Positions 1-8,725 of a stretch of DNA of 64,000 nt are shown here, piece by piece. The notes beneath the pieces are model-generated. The model was not told where the DNA came from. It did not search any database and saw only the letters and a list, made by a program, of their open reading frames with translations. The DNA comes from Chaetoderma sp. LZ-2023a (Eukaryota > Mollusca > Caudofoveata > Chaetodermatida > Chaetodermatidae). The position numbers were made by a program, and so were the translations under genes. Positions within the stretch are counted from its first letter, which is position 1, and every line of letters begins with the position of its first letter. Where the stretch lies: the NCBI GenBank assembly GCA_034401795.1, contig CM067370.1:107655387-107719386 (forward strand), in the 5' to 3' direction.

Positions 1-924
1 TACCACACCGTTCCGCCGCCACCCCATGAAACACTCCGGTCCATGGGGTAGGTCCGCACAGAAAACCGTACGGAAGACCCCACGTCCGGCTGCTGGACCA
101 GGCGAGATAGGTGAGTACCACGGCTGGCCCGGCACACCCGTTCCCGTGACGGCTGGTGACAAACCAAGCCGCCCGGAACCGGTGCACGGTAACGGATTGG
201 CCTCAGCCGCAGGCGGAGCCGCTGACCTGGCTTGCGGCAAACCAGACAAATGGAGGCCGTTCCGTCCAGGACGGAATCAACCTCCATATTCTCCACCTGC
301 GGCTTCACGGGCCGCAGCAACCTCTCCTCCTCGGCCTCCTCGTCTTCAGACTCCGAAGAGCCGTCACTAGACGAGTCAACCGTGGAGCCGTCCTGGCGGA
401 CGGCTCCCACACCTGACGGTCCGGCCACCGCTACTGGACCACCCGGAGGTGGCCGCAGAGAGACAGAACTGCCAGGGGGCCGTACGAGACGGCCCCCTCG
501 GTAACCAGTCCAGAATCCTGTCCAAGGACAGGATCCGTACCAGGCATGGGGAGAAACTGCCCCCCCCAACCTTTGGTAGCAGGGACGACACCATCGTGGG
601 CAGAACGCTATGCAGAAAACCCTGCATAGCCGGACCAAACCACGCCGGCGGTGCCATCTCCGCCACCTCCAGCTGGGGACGTGGAGCACCCCCACCGGCC
701 GAACCGGGCGCTCCACGATTTCGTCTCGGACTGCCTGACCCCGCGTCAGACCCAGCCAAGTCCTTCTGGGCAAGGAACTTAACCATCATCTCGACGGACC
801 ACACTGCACAAACATTACACCTATGATCAATATTACACAGGGAACACCTAAAACAAGCATGGTCCTTGAACACTACACAGATAAACTTATGGCATTCGTC
901 ACATGATGGTGGGGCTGGCTTGGC
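1..924 (-). pseudogene. Gag fragment of DIRS copy 0
   Basis: The Gag-like N-terminal region is readable from about 924 down to 570. It has the Cys/His cluster of copy A, with C-x2-C-H about 17 residues before C-x2-C-x2-C and a final C-x2-C. The frame then breaks at a C-run (plus strand, near 557-564): eight C here against six in copy A. A loss of about 25 bases near 467 and another deletion near 85 follow. The codon at the position of copy A's first Met is GTG, so that Met is not conserved. This is a Gag pseudogene cut by the window edge. Confidence 0.8.
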
Positions 925-1435
925 CTATAACATAAGCACAAACCTACAATAAACAAGCGGAACAAGACCCGGATGGAAGGCAGACAATTAATTTTCAAAT
1001 AATCTTGACTCATAAAATAACCGTAACCTCCCCGCACCCCACCCCGCCACGTTACAACAACGATCGCATTGATTATGACGACAAGAACGCGGCGGGCATC
1101 AAACACACCCATAATAGATCCTCCAGGATGTGTAACGGCTCCAGGAATCATATCGCATAGCATTCGGGGTATATTTACTAATCAATATAAATTATACTCC
1201 TAACGAGAGCAGCACGATATGTGAAGAAAACAACAAAATGTATAACAAACTGCTGTATCACACGGTAAAACCGCAGACCACGCATCTACTCAAGAATTTT
1301 GAAACCACCGATCATTGCAAACCGATCGTGATCGCACGTAAACTTGATCATTCTAAAGTTTCCGGTACCATTTTTAGTACGCATCACCCAGAACAAGATG
1401 CGCGAATTAATTAAAAAATTTTTCTTCACAAAAAC

Positions 1436-1472
1436 ATCCGAGCGACCGGGTGTGACGTCACCCGCTCGGATT
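1436..1472. promoter_or_regulatory. Conserved leader hairpin with CRE-like palindrome (copy 0)
   Basis: An inverted repeat ATCCGAGCG...CGCTCGGAT encloses GGGTGTGACGTCACCC, whose core TGACGTCA is the consensus CREB/ATF palindrome. The same structure lies in the 5' leaders of copies A and B, with a mutated core in copy C. A regulatory or RNA-structural role is inferred. Confidence 0.55.
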
Positions 1473-1661
1473 CTACGGAGAAACGACGCCAGCCGATATT
1501 CGTGTTAGAAATACCGTAGCAAACACCTATTTTCATATCTGCCGATCGCCTGTTGGGGGTTAAAGAAGGCGATCGTCTGGCATATATCGTTGTTAGCACA
1601 CGTCCCAGATTCTATGGGTCAGAATGCAGGAAATGTCAATTTCCCTTTCTCCGAGATCTAA

Positions 1662-1818
1662 CAATACTCACCATTCTGTTACTTCTGATATACAGCTGGC
1701 CCTGACAGCGGCTCTAGGATTATAGACTTAGAAAGCTTTACCGACTCCTGGGAACCGGGTACCCGGCTCCCCACTGCCGAGTACCCGTTTACCATAGAGC
1801 TCATATTGTTTGCATAGC
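1662..1818. repeat. Left (3') inverted terminal repeat of DIRS copy A
   Basis: A 157-bp segment from CAATACTCACC to TTTGCATAGC. It is the near-perfect reverse complement of 8556-8713. Bases 1622-1661 outside it are the extreme left end and are matched only by the internal complementary region. Confidence 0.93.
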
Positions 1819-1872
1819 CACCAAACAAGAGAAAACTATGGCTTGCCTCCGTGGGGCTGGGAGGCTGGGTCC

Positions 1873-1974
1873 GTAACAGAATGGTGAGTATTGTTAGATC
1901 TCGGAGAAAGGGAAATTGACATTTCCTGCATTCTCCTTCGATCAATACTCACCATTCTGTTACTTCTGATATAC
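1873..1974. repeat. Internal complementary region (ICR) of DIRS copy A
   Basis: About 102 bp. The first half is the reverse complement of the extreme left end of the element (1622-1690). The second half is the reverse complement of the extreme right end (about 8680-8725). The two halves meet at TGCATTCTCC, the predicted circle junction. In the DIRS family the ICR is known to template joining of the ends into a circle. Here it matches its own element's ends exactly as far as I can compare. Confidence 0.92.
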
Positions 1975-2473
1975 ACCAGATTTGATCAGTAACCTGGTGG
2001 GAAGGGGCAAGCCATACATGCTAATTTTGCCCCTTGGAGAAAGATTTTAGACTTCAAACTTGACTAACGGAGACCTAAAAGGACCGTCAAGTTCACGGAA
2101 CCGAATCACATTCGCGTCACAGCCCCCCCCCCCTTTTTCCTCCTAAGAAAAGGGAGAGAACTAACGAACATGTATCTCGCCTGAAACACCAATATGCCAA
2201 GAGGGTTAACTACTCCCTGCATATCGCTTGTATTAGCCTGGGAATGAGCATGAATATATAAGATGAATGAACATGATACATATACATAATACAAAAAACT
2301 CTCACTTGTTGAATTACCTTATTATAACAGGACTTCAGACGTACCGCCTACAACCATTCACCGGTTCGGCAATCAGTGACACAATCTGGTTGACATCCTC
2401 TCGCTTGACCATGCCTGCTTTAGGTTCTTTTCTTACCAAAGTGAAAAAAGGGGAAAAGCAGTGTGGTCACTAA
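1975..2473 (-). other. 3' non-coding region of DIRS copy A
   Basis: Non-coding sequence between the recombinase stop and the ICR. It includes a C-run at about 2127-2135 and AT-rich sequence. It aligns with 55384-55886 of copy C. No gene is seen. Confidence 0.8.
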
Positions 2474-3460
2474 CTATCGTTTCAAAACAGCTAAAGCGAG
2501 TGGATTGGCTGAGTCTGACACATCCCTCATATAGTAATCCGTAAATGAGGACTCACAGTGCCATTGTGCAACGGCCATGATGTCCTCTAACGGAACACCA
2601 TTGTAAAGGGCGGTCGAGGTGGCTATTCCTCTAACATCGTGTGCCCTTACGCCCTGCACCTGGTGCCCAGTCGCCATCTCATGAGTAGTCTGAATGCATT
2701 CGACCACCCAACGAGAGATAGTATCCATGGATGCGGCGCCATAAGGCTTTTTATGGCAGATCCACAGATGTCTATCGTTCGACCGTAACGAGTCAGTCCG
2801 TTTCTTGTACTTAGTCAAAGCACGGACCGGGCACCAGACAGTGGCATCACGATCAAACCTGGTTAACTTCGGTATAATGATCGGTTTGCCGGGATATCTC
2901 AAAGATTGGTTCTTTGACATAAATTCTGCTCTTGGCAGAAGACGCAGACCTTCTCCAGAAACAATAAATCGGTTCCTCTCTGCCGAAAGCGCATGGATCT
3001 CACTGCGCCTTCTAGCTGAGGAAGCTGCCAATAGAAAGACCGCCTTTAGAGTCAAATGCTTTAGACTAGCCGAACGCAACGGTTCGAATGGGTGCTTGGC
3101 CAGTACATTAAGCACTAAAGATAGACTCCAGGCTGGAATGACTACCGGTTGTCTCGGGCGGAGATTGCTCATTCCCTTCAACATCACGTTTAACTGGGCC
3201 ACCTCTGGACTATCCCTGTTGGCTAGACAAGGGATAACTGATGCCAAAGCTGACTTGTATCCAGCAATTGTGACGGGAGCTAGTCCTGTAAAGAACAGCT
3301 CACAGAGAAAGTCTGCTATTTGCTGAATAGTGGATTGAAAGGTATCAATACCCTTTTCTTCACACCAGTCTGCAAATCTGTTAACCTTGTTGTTATATGA
3401 CTTGAAGGTTGACCTCCTTCTCGCAGCCGCGATGAAATCAGCAGCCTGTCGAGAAAAGCC
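2474..3460 (-). CDS. DIRS tyrosine recombinase (YR), copy A
   Basis: Integrase of the DIRS element, a tyrosine recombinase expected to insert the circular DNA copy without staggered host cuts. About 328 residues are recognisable. The N-terminal SAM-like core-binding part (ADFIAAARRRSTFKSY onward) is followed by a catalytic domain with the first Arg in SARRRSEIHAL, the H-x-x-R box in AHDVRG, the AQWH box, and the nucleophile candidates in TDYYMRD. The ORF is open upstream to 5473 over the RT frame, but that part resembles no protein. No Met lies close to the domain start, so expression probably needs a frameshift or reinitiation from the RT frame. YR is in the -1 frame relative to RT and overlaps it by about 145 bp (3316-3460). 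Confidence 0.92.
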   Translation of the reverse strand, partial: GFSRQAADFIAAARRRSTFKSYNNKVNRFADWCEEKGIDTFQSTIQQIADFLCELFFTGLAPVTIAGYKSALASVIPCLANRDSPEVAQLNVMLKGMSNLRPRQPVVIPAWSLSLVLNVLAKHPFEPLRSASLKHLTLKAVFLLAASSARRRSEIHALSAERNRFIVSGEGLRLLPRAEFMSKNQSLRYPGKPIIIPKLTRFDRDATVWCPVRALTKYKKRTDSLRSNDRHLWICHKKPYGAASMDTISRWVVECIQTTHEMATGHQVQGVRAHDVRGIATSTALYNGVPLEDIMAVAQWHCESSFTDYYMRDVSDSANPLALAVLKR

Positions 3461-5625
3461 TTCCGACGTGGAACGTTGTTTGACAACATCCACGCAGTCA
3501 ATTTGAACATTTCGGGACGCTCGTGTAGGAAGCGTCCCTTGGCCTGGGAGATTATGTTCGGAATCTCGGGCAACTGCACAGGATTTTCCACCAGCAGATC
3601 TAGAAGATCCGTGAACCACGCCCTGCTCGGCCAATACGGCGCTATTAGCAGGACCAGACACGGTTCCTCCCTGACCTTCACCAATACCTTCGGTAGAAGA
3701 ATGGTGGGTGGATACGCGTAAGCGTGCATCCCTCTCCAGCTTATCGCCAGAGCGTCTGTATCGACGGCATTTGGATCTGGAATCGGCGAGACATATGTCA
3801 TGATTTGAGCATTTTCCTTTGTGGCGAACAAGTCCACGTTGGGTTTGCCCCAATGCTCGAAGATCCGTCGCAGAACTGGAGGGTTGAGGGACCATTCTGT
3901 TGGCAGGATTCTCTGTCTGCGAGACAAAGCATCCGCCAGAATGTTCAATCGGCCAGGAATATGAGCTGCTTTCAAAACAACCGAGTAATTCCTGCACCAT
4001 TGAATCAAGTGCCACACCCTGATGCACAGGGTGGGCGACCTGGTCCCTCCTTGGCGATTTATATATGATACTACTGTCGAATTGTCCGACCGTATCAATA
4101 TCACCTTGCCCCTGATCATCGGAAGGAACTCTTCCAACGCCAGTTCCACTGTCATCATTTCCAACAGATTGATATGCAGCTGACTCTCCGGGAGAGTCCA
4201 TGTGCCCGAGACCTGGTGTTCTCCCAGGCAGGCACCCCACCCTTCCAGCGATGCATCCGTGTAAACGGACAGCTGGGGGTGGGGTAGGTGCAGCGAAACC
4301 CCTATTAGGAGATTCTGACGCTGTTTCCACCATCGAAGATGCGATATTATCGGCTCCAAAACTGGCACCAGTTTTGACAGCGGTTCTGTTCTCTGTTTCC
4401 ACAGAGACATCAGATACAACTGGATAGGTCTTCGCATTAGAGCAGCGTACGGGATAACCTGCTCCATGGAGACCATCATGCCCAGCATCTGTAGGAACCG
4501 CCTTGCCTGAATGTGGTTTCCCACTCGAAAACTCCCGAGGATGGCTAACAGAGACACCACTCTGGGCTCTGACGGGTAAACCCTGCCCTCCTCGAGGTCG
4601 AATCGCATCCCCAAATAAACGAAATGTTGAGTGGGTGTCAACTCGGATTTCTCCTCGTTGACTATCCAGCCTAGATCTGAAAGTAACTTCAGAGTCAGAG
4701 CAGTATCCACGTTCAACCTGGCTGCCGAGTCTGCCTTGAGCAGCCAGTCGTCTATGTAGGTGTGTAGCGCCACGTTCTCTTTTCTGAGAAACGCTGTCAC
4801 CGCAAGGACCACTCTTGTGAAAACCCTCGGAGCTGTCGACAGGCCAAACGGGAGAACTGTAAACTCCCATACTTGATTCTGAAACGCAAATCTCAGAAAC
4901 CTGTGCCAACTCCGATTGATCGGAATGTGGAAATATGCATCTTTCAGATCGATCGATACACACCACATTCCTTTCCTCAATCCCGCCATTACCGACCTCG
5001 GTGTTTCCATCTGGAACCGAGGCGTATGGATAAACCAATTTAATGGCCTGAGATTGAGTATGGGTCTCCATCCCCCCGTGCTCTTGGGGACAAGGAACAT
5101 GTTTGAATAGAAGCCTGGAGTGTTCCGGTTTGCTGGTTTTATTGCTCCCTTCAGAAGCAAACCCGACACTTCCTTTTGAACGGCTTCTAACTTGTCTGGC
5201 TCCCTTGGTACGGGTGTCCAGACTGGTGCCAAAGACAGATTTTGTGGCGGAAAGTCCCACCAGTCCGGCATGTAACCCTGGGATAACCATCCCAGGACCA
5301 GACTGTCTGACGTCACACCTCGCCAAACCTCGACGAAACGCATGAGCCTTCCACCCACCATAGACGCCTCGACGTCTAACGGGGTTGTCCGGCTCGCAGT
5401 CCGCCCCCCCCCCTTTCTTAACGAGAGAGAGTGAGAACCATTTCGTTCTAGGTACGACGGGTATAACTGGCACCGCTGTTCCTGTCGCACAGGTGCGGTC
5501 CAGGCGGATATGAAGGGAGCTTGCGTACCCTCAGGTACGCTTCGGCCCCTTCTGTCCGCCCTTTGAGGCCTTACCCTTACCCTTCCCCTTGCCCTTACCA
5601 CCTCTAGGGCGGTCAGGAGCAACAT
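3316..5625 (-). CDS. DIRS reverse transcriptase / RNase H polyprotein, copy A
   Basis: A 769-residue open frame that copies element RNA into DNA. RT motifs: WRPILNLRPLN (about 186-196), SIDLKDAYFHIP with Asp226, LPFGLSTAP (about 258-266), and YIDDW with Asp292 and Asp293. RNase H follows with all four acidic residues: Asp457 (VYTDAS), Glu489 (NLLEMM), Asp514 (RSDNST) and Asp565 (ADALSR). The C-terminal third (NVDLFAT, YAYPP, APYWPSRAWF) is typical of the region after RNase H in DIRS elements. It overlaps gag upstream by 95 bp in another frame and YR downstream by about 145 bp. The true N-terminus may be made by frameshifting from gag. No disabling change is seen. Confidence 0.95.
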   Translation of the reverse strand: MLLLTALEVVRARGRVRVRPQRADRRGRSVPEGTQAPFISAWTAPVRQEQRCQLYPSYLERNGSHSLSLRKGGGRTASRTTPLDVEASMVGGRLMRFVEVWRGVTSDSLVLGWLSQGYMPDWWDFPPQNLSLAPVWTPVPREPDKLEAVQKEVSGLLLKGAIKPANRNTPGFYSNMFLVPKSTGGWRPILNLRPLNWFIHTPRFQMETPRSVMAGLRKGMWCVSIDLKDAYFHIPINRSWHRFLRFAFQNQVWEFTVLPFGLSTAPRVFTRVVLAVTAFLRKENVALHTYIDDWLLKADSAARLNVDTALTLKLLSDLGWIVNEEKSELTPTQHFVYLGMRFDLEEGRVYPSEPRVVSLLAILGSFRVGNHIQARRFLQMLGMMVSMEQVIPYAALMRRPIQLYLMSLWKQRTEPLSKLVPVLEPIISHLRWWKQRQNLLIGVSLHLPHPQLSVYTDASLEGWGACLGEHQVSGTWTLPESQLHINLLEMMTVELALEEFLPMIRGKVILIRSDNSTVVSYINRQGGTRSPTLCIRVWHLIQWCRNYSVVLKAAHIPGRLNILADALSRRQRILPTEWSLNPPVLRRIFEHWGKPNVDLFATKENAQIMTYVSPIPDPNAVDTDALAISWRGMHAYAYPPTILLPKVLVKVREEPCLVLLIAPYWPSRAWFTDLLDLLVENPVQLPEIPNIISQAKGRFLHERPEMFKLTAWMLSNNVPRRKAFLDRLLISSRLREGGQPSSHITTRLTDLQTGVKKRVLIPFNPLFSK

Positions 5626-6991
5626 TGGGGAGGGTAGGCGCCTCTACAGCCTTCCTGGGTTTCTTCGCCGGCGGCGGCTCCGAGAACCCAGCCGAAACAG
5701 ACGTCGCAATAGGCCTGGCTTTCGCCTTGCTCTTATGCTTTTTCTGTTTCTTTGAAGGCTGTCCCGTTAGCGGCTTGCCCACAGCCCCTAGTGCGTGCGC
5801 TTGCCGCACCAGCTCTAGCTGTAGATTTACCGCTAACCGATTCTGCGCAATACTGGCGGTGTCCTCTAAGATGGCCCGCGCTTGGCCACCAAAGATGCTA
5901 GGCCCTGTCAGGGGCGTCCCAAGAAGACGCTCCCTGACTGCCGTAGCCGGACGCATATGGTCAATGACCATTTGCCTCCTGGACTTCGTCACACGCGCTT
6001 GCACCCTTGCCAATGCGTCCATTGACAGCACCAAGCCGTCATTAACGCACGATAGCGCCACAGGTGGCACAGGGTGGCCTGCCCCCGCTTCAGCCCACAC
6101 CGACTGAAGTAGACGATAGGAGTGATTGACAGCGCTCATGGCTGCCCTCACACCCTCATTGCATAGGGCCAGGACTTCTTCCTGGTGTACCTGGGCCTTA
6201 TCCACTAGTGCCGGACCGGGACCACCCGACCCGGCACTCTGGACGCCCAGTACCCATCGGTCATCCTCCGTGACCGACGGGACTACACCATACCTGTCGT
6301 ATTCACCCCGCGGAATACGGCACCTTGCCCGCACCTCCCTGGAGGCCGCAGGGAGCTGACCCTTGGTCATTAGTTGTTTACTATAAATAGCATCCAACAA
6401 ATCAATGAACCGTGGATCCAGTCCCACTGACTGGATCCGGGCCGCGGGCAAAATCCCCGTCCTAATCGACGCAACCGACGGACGGGGCGCATCTTCATCG
6501 GCCATGGCCGAAACCACAGACGGGTCAACTCTGGCTAGCCACGCCAGAGCATCAGACCTATCTAACTCCGAAGAACATACCCCCGCAAACACGTCACCCG
6601 TTGACATGCTTACGGGTCTGCCAGCCATGGCCTCCCGGCCAGGAGCCACGGCTGACACGCCAGGCACTCCGCTACCACATGGTTCCGCCGCCACCCCATG
6701 AAACACTCCGGTCCATGGGGTAGGTCCGCACGGAAAACCGTACGGACCCGTAACCATCGCGGAACCATAGCCGGCCACGGGCGCCAACGGCACCCCATGT
6801 CCGGCTGCCGGACCAGGCGAGATAGGTGAGTACCACGCCTGGCCCGGCACACCGGTTCCCCTGACGGCTGGTGACAAACCAAGCCGCGCGGAACCGGTGC
6901 ACGGTAACGGATTGGCCTCAGCCGCAGGCGGAGCCGCTGACCTGGCTTGCGCCAAACCAGACAAATGGAGGCCGTTCCGTCCAGGACGGAA
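5531..6991 (-). CDS. DIRS Gag, C-terminal frame, copy A
   Basis: Open from just after a TGA at 6992-6994 to 5531, about 485 codons. It has no early ATG; the first convenient triplet is a TTG at 6964. A Gly/Pro-rich start is followed by a predicted helical region (about residues 120-390) and a strongly basic tail with KKQKKHKSKAKA and repeated GKGK units. The basic tail suggests nucleic-acid binding, as in retroelement Gag. It overlaps the N-terminal gag frame by about 380 bp and the RT frame by 95 bp. It is in the -1 frame relative to the N-terminal gag frame, so the full Gag probably needs a frameshift or splicing. Assignment to Gag rests on position and composition. Confidence 0.75.
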   Translation of the reverse strand, partial: FRPGRNGLHLSGLAQARSAAPPAAEANPLPCTGSARLGLSPAVRGTGVPGQAWYSPISPGPAAGHGVPLAPVAGYGSAMVTGPYGFPCGPTPWTGVFHGVAAEPCGSGVPGVSAVAPGREAMAGRPVSMSTGDVFAGVCSSELDRSDALAWLARVDPSVVSAMADEDAPRPSVASIRTGILPAARIQSVGLDPRFIDLLDAIYSKQLMTKGQLPAASREVRARCRIPRGEYDRYGVVPSVTEDDRWVLGVQSAGSGGPGPALVDKAQVHQEEVLALCNEGVRAAMSAVNHSYRLLQSVWAEAGAGHPVPPVALSCVNDGLVLSMDALARVQARVTKSRRQMVIDHMRPATAVRERLLGTPLTGPSIFGGQARAILEDTASIAQNRLAVNLQLELVRQAHALGAVGKPLTGQPSKKQKKHKSKAKARPIATSVSAGFSEPPPAKKPRKAVEAPTLPNVAPDRPRGGKGKGKGKGKASKGGQKGPKRT

Positions 6992-7653
6992 TCAACCTCC
7001 ATATTCTCCACCTGCGGCTTCGCGGGCCGCAACAACCTCTCCTCCTCGTCTTCAGACTCCGAAGAGCCGTCACTAGACGAGTCAACCGTGGAGCCGTCCT
7101 GGCGGACGGCTCCCACACCTGACGGACCGGCCACCGCTACTGGACCACCCGGAGGTGGCCGCAGAGAGACAGAACCCGTCTGGCCGAAGCCAGACGGACC
7201 CGCCAGGGGGCCGTACGAGACGGCCCCCTCGGTAACCAGTCCAGAATCCTGTCCGAAGACAGGATCCGTACCAGGCATGGGGAGAAACTGCCCCCCAACC
7301 TTTGGTAGCAGGGACGACACCAGCGTGGGCAGAACGCTATGCAGAAAACCCTGCATAGCCGGACCAAACCACGCCGGCGGCCCCATCTCCGCCACCTCCA
7401 GCTGGGGACGTGGAGCACCCCCACCGGCCGAACCGGGCGCTCCACGATTTCCTCTCGGACCGCCTGACCCCGCGTCAGACCCAGCCAAGTCCTTCTGGGC
7501 AAGGAACTTAACCATCGTTTCGACGGACCACACTGCACAAACATTACACCTATGATCTATATTACACAGGGCACACCTAAAACAGACATGGTCCTTGAAC
7601 ATTACACGGACAAACTTATGGCAGTCATCACATGATGGCGGGGCTGGCTTGGC
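6610..7653 (-). CDS. DIRS Gag, N-terminal frame with zinc-binding cluster, copy A
   Basis: Open from after a TAG at 7654-7656 to 6610; the first ATG is at 7602. A Cys/His cluster begins upstream of that ATG: C-x2-C-H, then C-x2-C-x2-C, then H-x-C-x2-C, about 32 residues in all. It is followed by a Gly/Pro-rich stretch, the segment AWFGPAMQGFLHSVLPTLV, and an acidic Ser/Glu/Asp run (SSSDGSSESEDEEE). The Met is Val in copy 0 and Leu in copy C, while the Cys residues before it are kept. The true start is therefore upstream, non-AUG or supplied by a spliced leader exon; TTTTATAG just before the open frame would serve as a 3' splice site. Function beyond probable Gag is inferred. Confidence 0.7.
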   Translation of the reverse strand, partial: AKPAPPSCDDCHKFVRVMFKDHVCFRCALCNIDHRCNVCAVWSVETMVKFLAQKDLAGSDAGSGGPRGNRGAPGSAGGGAPRPQLEVAEMGPPAWFGPAMQGFLHSVLPTLVSSLLPKVGGQFLPMPGTDPVFGQDSGLVTEGAVSYGPLAGPSGFGQTGSVSLRPPPGGPVAVAGPSGVGAVRQDGSTVDSSSDGSSESEDEEERLLRPAKPQVENMEVDSVLDGTASICLVWRKPGQRLRLRLRPIRYRAPVPRGLVCHQPSGEPVCRARRGTHLSRLVRQPDMGCRWRPWPAMVPRWLRVRTVFRADLPHGPECFMGWRRNHVVAECLACQPWLLAGRPWLADP

Positions 7654-8555
7654 CTATAAAATAAGCACAAACCTACAATAAACAAGCGGAACGAGACACG
7701 GATGGAAGGCAGACAATTAATTTTCAAATATTTTGACTCATAAATTAACCGTAACCTCCCGCACCCCACCCCGCCACGTTACAACAACGATCGCATTGAC
7801 TATGACAACAAGAACGCGGCGGGCACAACACACCCATAATAGATCCTACAGGATGTGTAACGGCTCCAGGAATCATATCGCATAGCATGCAGGGTATATT
7901 TACTAATCAATATAAATTATACTCCTAACGAACGCAGCACGATATGTGAAGAAAACAACAAAATGTATAACAACTGCTGTCTCACACGGTAAAACCGCAG
8001 ACCACACATCTACTCAAGAATTTTGAAACCACCGATCATTGCAAACCGATTGTGATCGCACGTAAACTTGATCATTCTAAAGTTTCCGGTACCATTTTTT
8101 AGTACGCAGCACCCAGAACAAGATGCGCGAATTAATTAAAAAAATTTTCTTCACATAAACATCCGAGCGACCGGGTGTGACGTCACCCGCTCGGATTCTA
8201 CGGAGAACGACGTCAGCCGATATTCGTGTTAGAAATACCGTAGCAAACACCTATTTTCATATCTGCCGATCGCCTGTTGGGGTTTAAAGAAGGCGATCGT
8301 CTGGCATATATCGTTGCTAGCACACGTCCCAGATTCTATGGGGTCAGAAATTGGAACATGCGACATAACGAAATTTAGAGACCTAAGTCTTTTAACTATG
8401 GATATAAAGAACAATACAACCTGGTTGTCTTGGGCGGTATTCTCCATAGTCCTTAGTTATCCTTTCAGAACACACAAACTATCACTGATTAAAGACTTAG
8501 ATTCTTTTAAAAAACACTAAAATCCTTAATGCGAAAAGCATGTATTGCACTTGTT
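7654..8555 (-). promoter_or_regulatory. 5' leader of DIRS copy A
   Basis: Non-coding leader between the right terminal repeat and gag. It holds two conserved hairpins. At 8161-8197, arms ATCCGAGCG/CGCTCGGAT enclose TGACGTCA. At about 8267-8299, arms CGATCGCC/GGCGATCG are separated by a loop of about 17 bases. Both occur in copies 0, B and C, with changes in C. No ORF is supported. Confidence 0.6.
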
Positions 8556-8713
8556 GCTATGCAAACAAGAATGAGCTCTATGGTAAACGGGTACTCGGCA
8601 GTGGGGAGCCGGGTACCCGGTTCCCAGGAGTCGGTAAAGCTTTCTAAGTCTATAATCCTAGAGCCGCTGTCAGGGCCAGCTGTATATCAGAAGTAACAGA
8701 ATGGTGAGTATTG
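8556..8713. repeat. Right (5') inverted terminal repeat of DIRS copy A
   Basis: The reverse-complement partner of 1662-1818. It contains the paired GGTACTCGGC / GGGTACCCGG motifs and ends in GGTGAGTATTG. The last bases before the edge are ATCGAAGGAGAA. Confidence 0.93.
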
Positions 8714-8725
8714 ATCGAAGGAGAA

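Larger units (their letters stand above)
1..1624 (-). mobile_element. DIRS-like retrotransposon copy 0 (outer element), gag end and 5' leader
   Basis: This is the left-visible part of an older DIRS-type retrotransposon on the minus strand. It matches copy A 5' sequence (about 6670-8345) closely from the window edge to 1624, then stops abruptly at the left end of copy A. Its continuation, starting with the bases that follow the same point in copy A, resumes at 8726. Copy 0 was therefore split by insertion of copy A. It carries a short deletion around 85 relative to copy A and other indels, so it is older and not coding-competent here. The rest of the element lies before the window. Confidence 0.9.
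1622..8725 (-). mobile_element. Full-length DIRS-like retrotransposon, copy A
   Basis: A complete DIRS-type element about 7.1 kb long, read on the minus strand. Order from 5' (right) to 3' (left): inverted terminal repeat 8556-8713, leader, gag in two frames, RT/RNase H, tyrosine recombinase, 3' region, internal complementary region 1873-1974, opposite terminal repeat 1662-1818. There is no target-site duplication. The left edge reads GGTCAGAA then TGCAGG and the right edge reads AAGGAGAA then ATTGG, so both junctions share AGAA. Joining the flanks gives GGTCAGAAATTGG, which is present uninterrupted inside copy A near 8338-8350. All main frames are open, so copy A is the youngest and most intact DIRS here. 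It sits inside copy 0. Confidence 0.95.

Noticed and set aside
3461-5473. 2-kb open frame overlapping RT in the -1 frame, upstream of the YR domain
   Set aside because: Its sequence resembles no protein. Between copies A and C it changes more at the residue level than the RT frame does, and copy C has a stop in it. It is probably an incidental open frame joined to YR.
5589-7122. Plus-strand ORFs opposite gag and RT
   Set aside because: GC-rich shadows of the minus-strand gag frames, duplicated identically at 14948-16481, without any family features.
7651-7665. TATAAAATA on the plus strand as a promoter
   Set aside because: The coding strand is minus. The same bases read there as TTTTATAG before the gag frame, which fits a 3' splice site or chance better.
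1622-8725. LTR retrotransposon or endogenous retrovirus
   Set aside because: The termini are inverted, not direct. There is no aspartic protease, DDE integrase or envelope-like frame; the integrase is a tyrosine recombinase.
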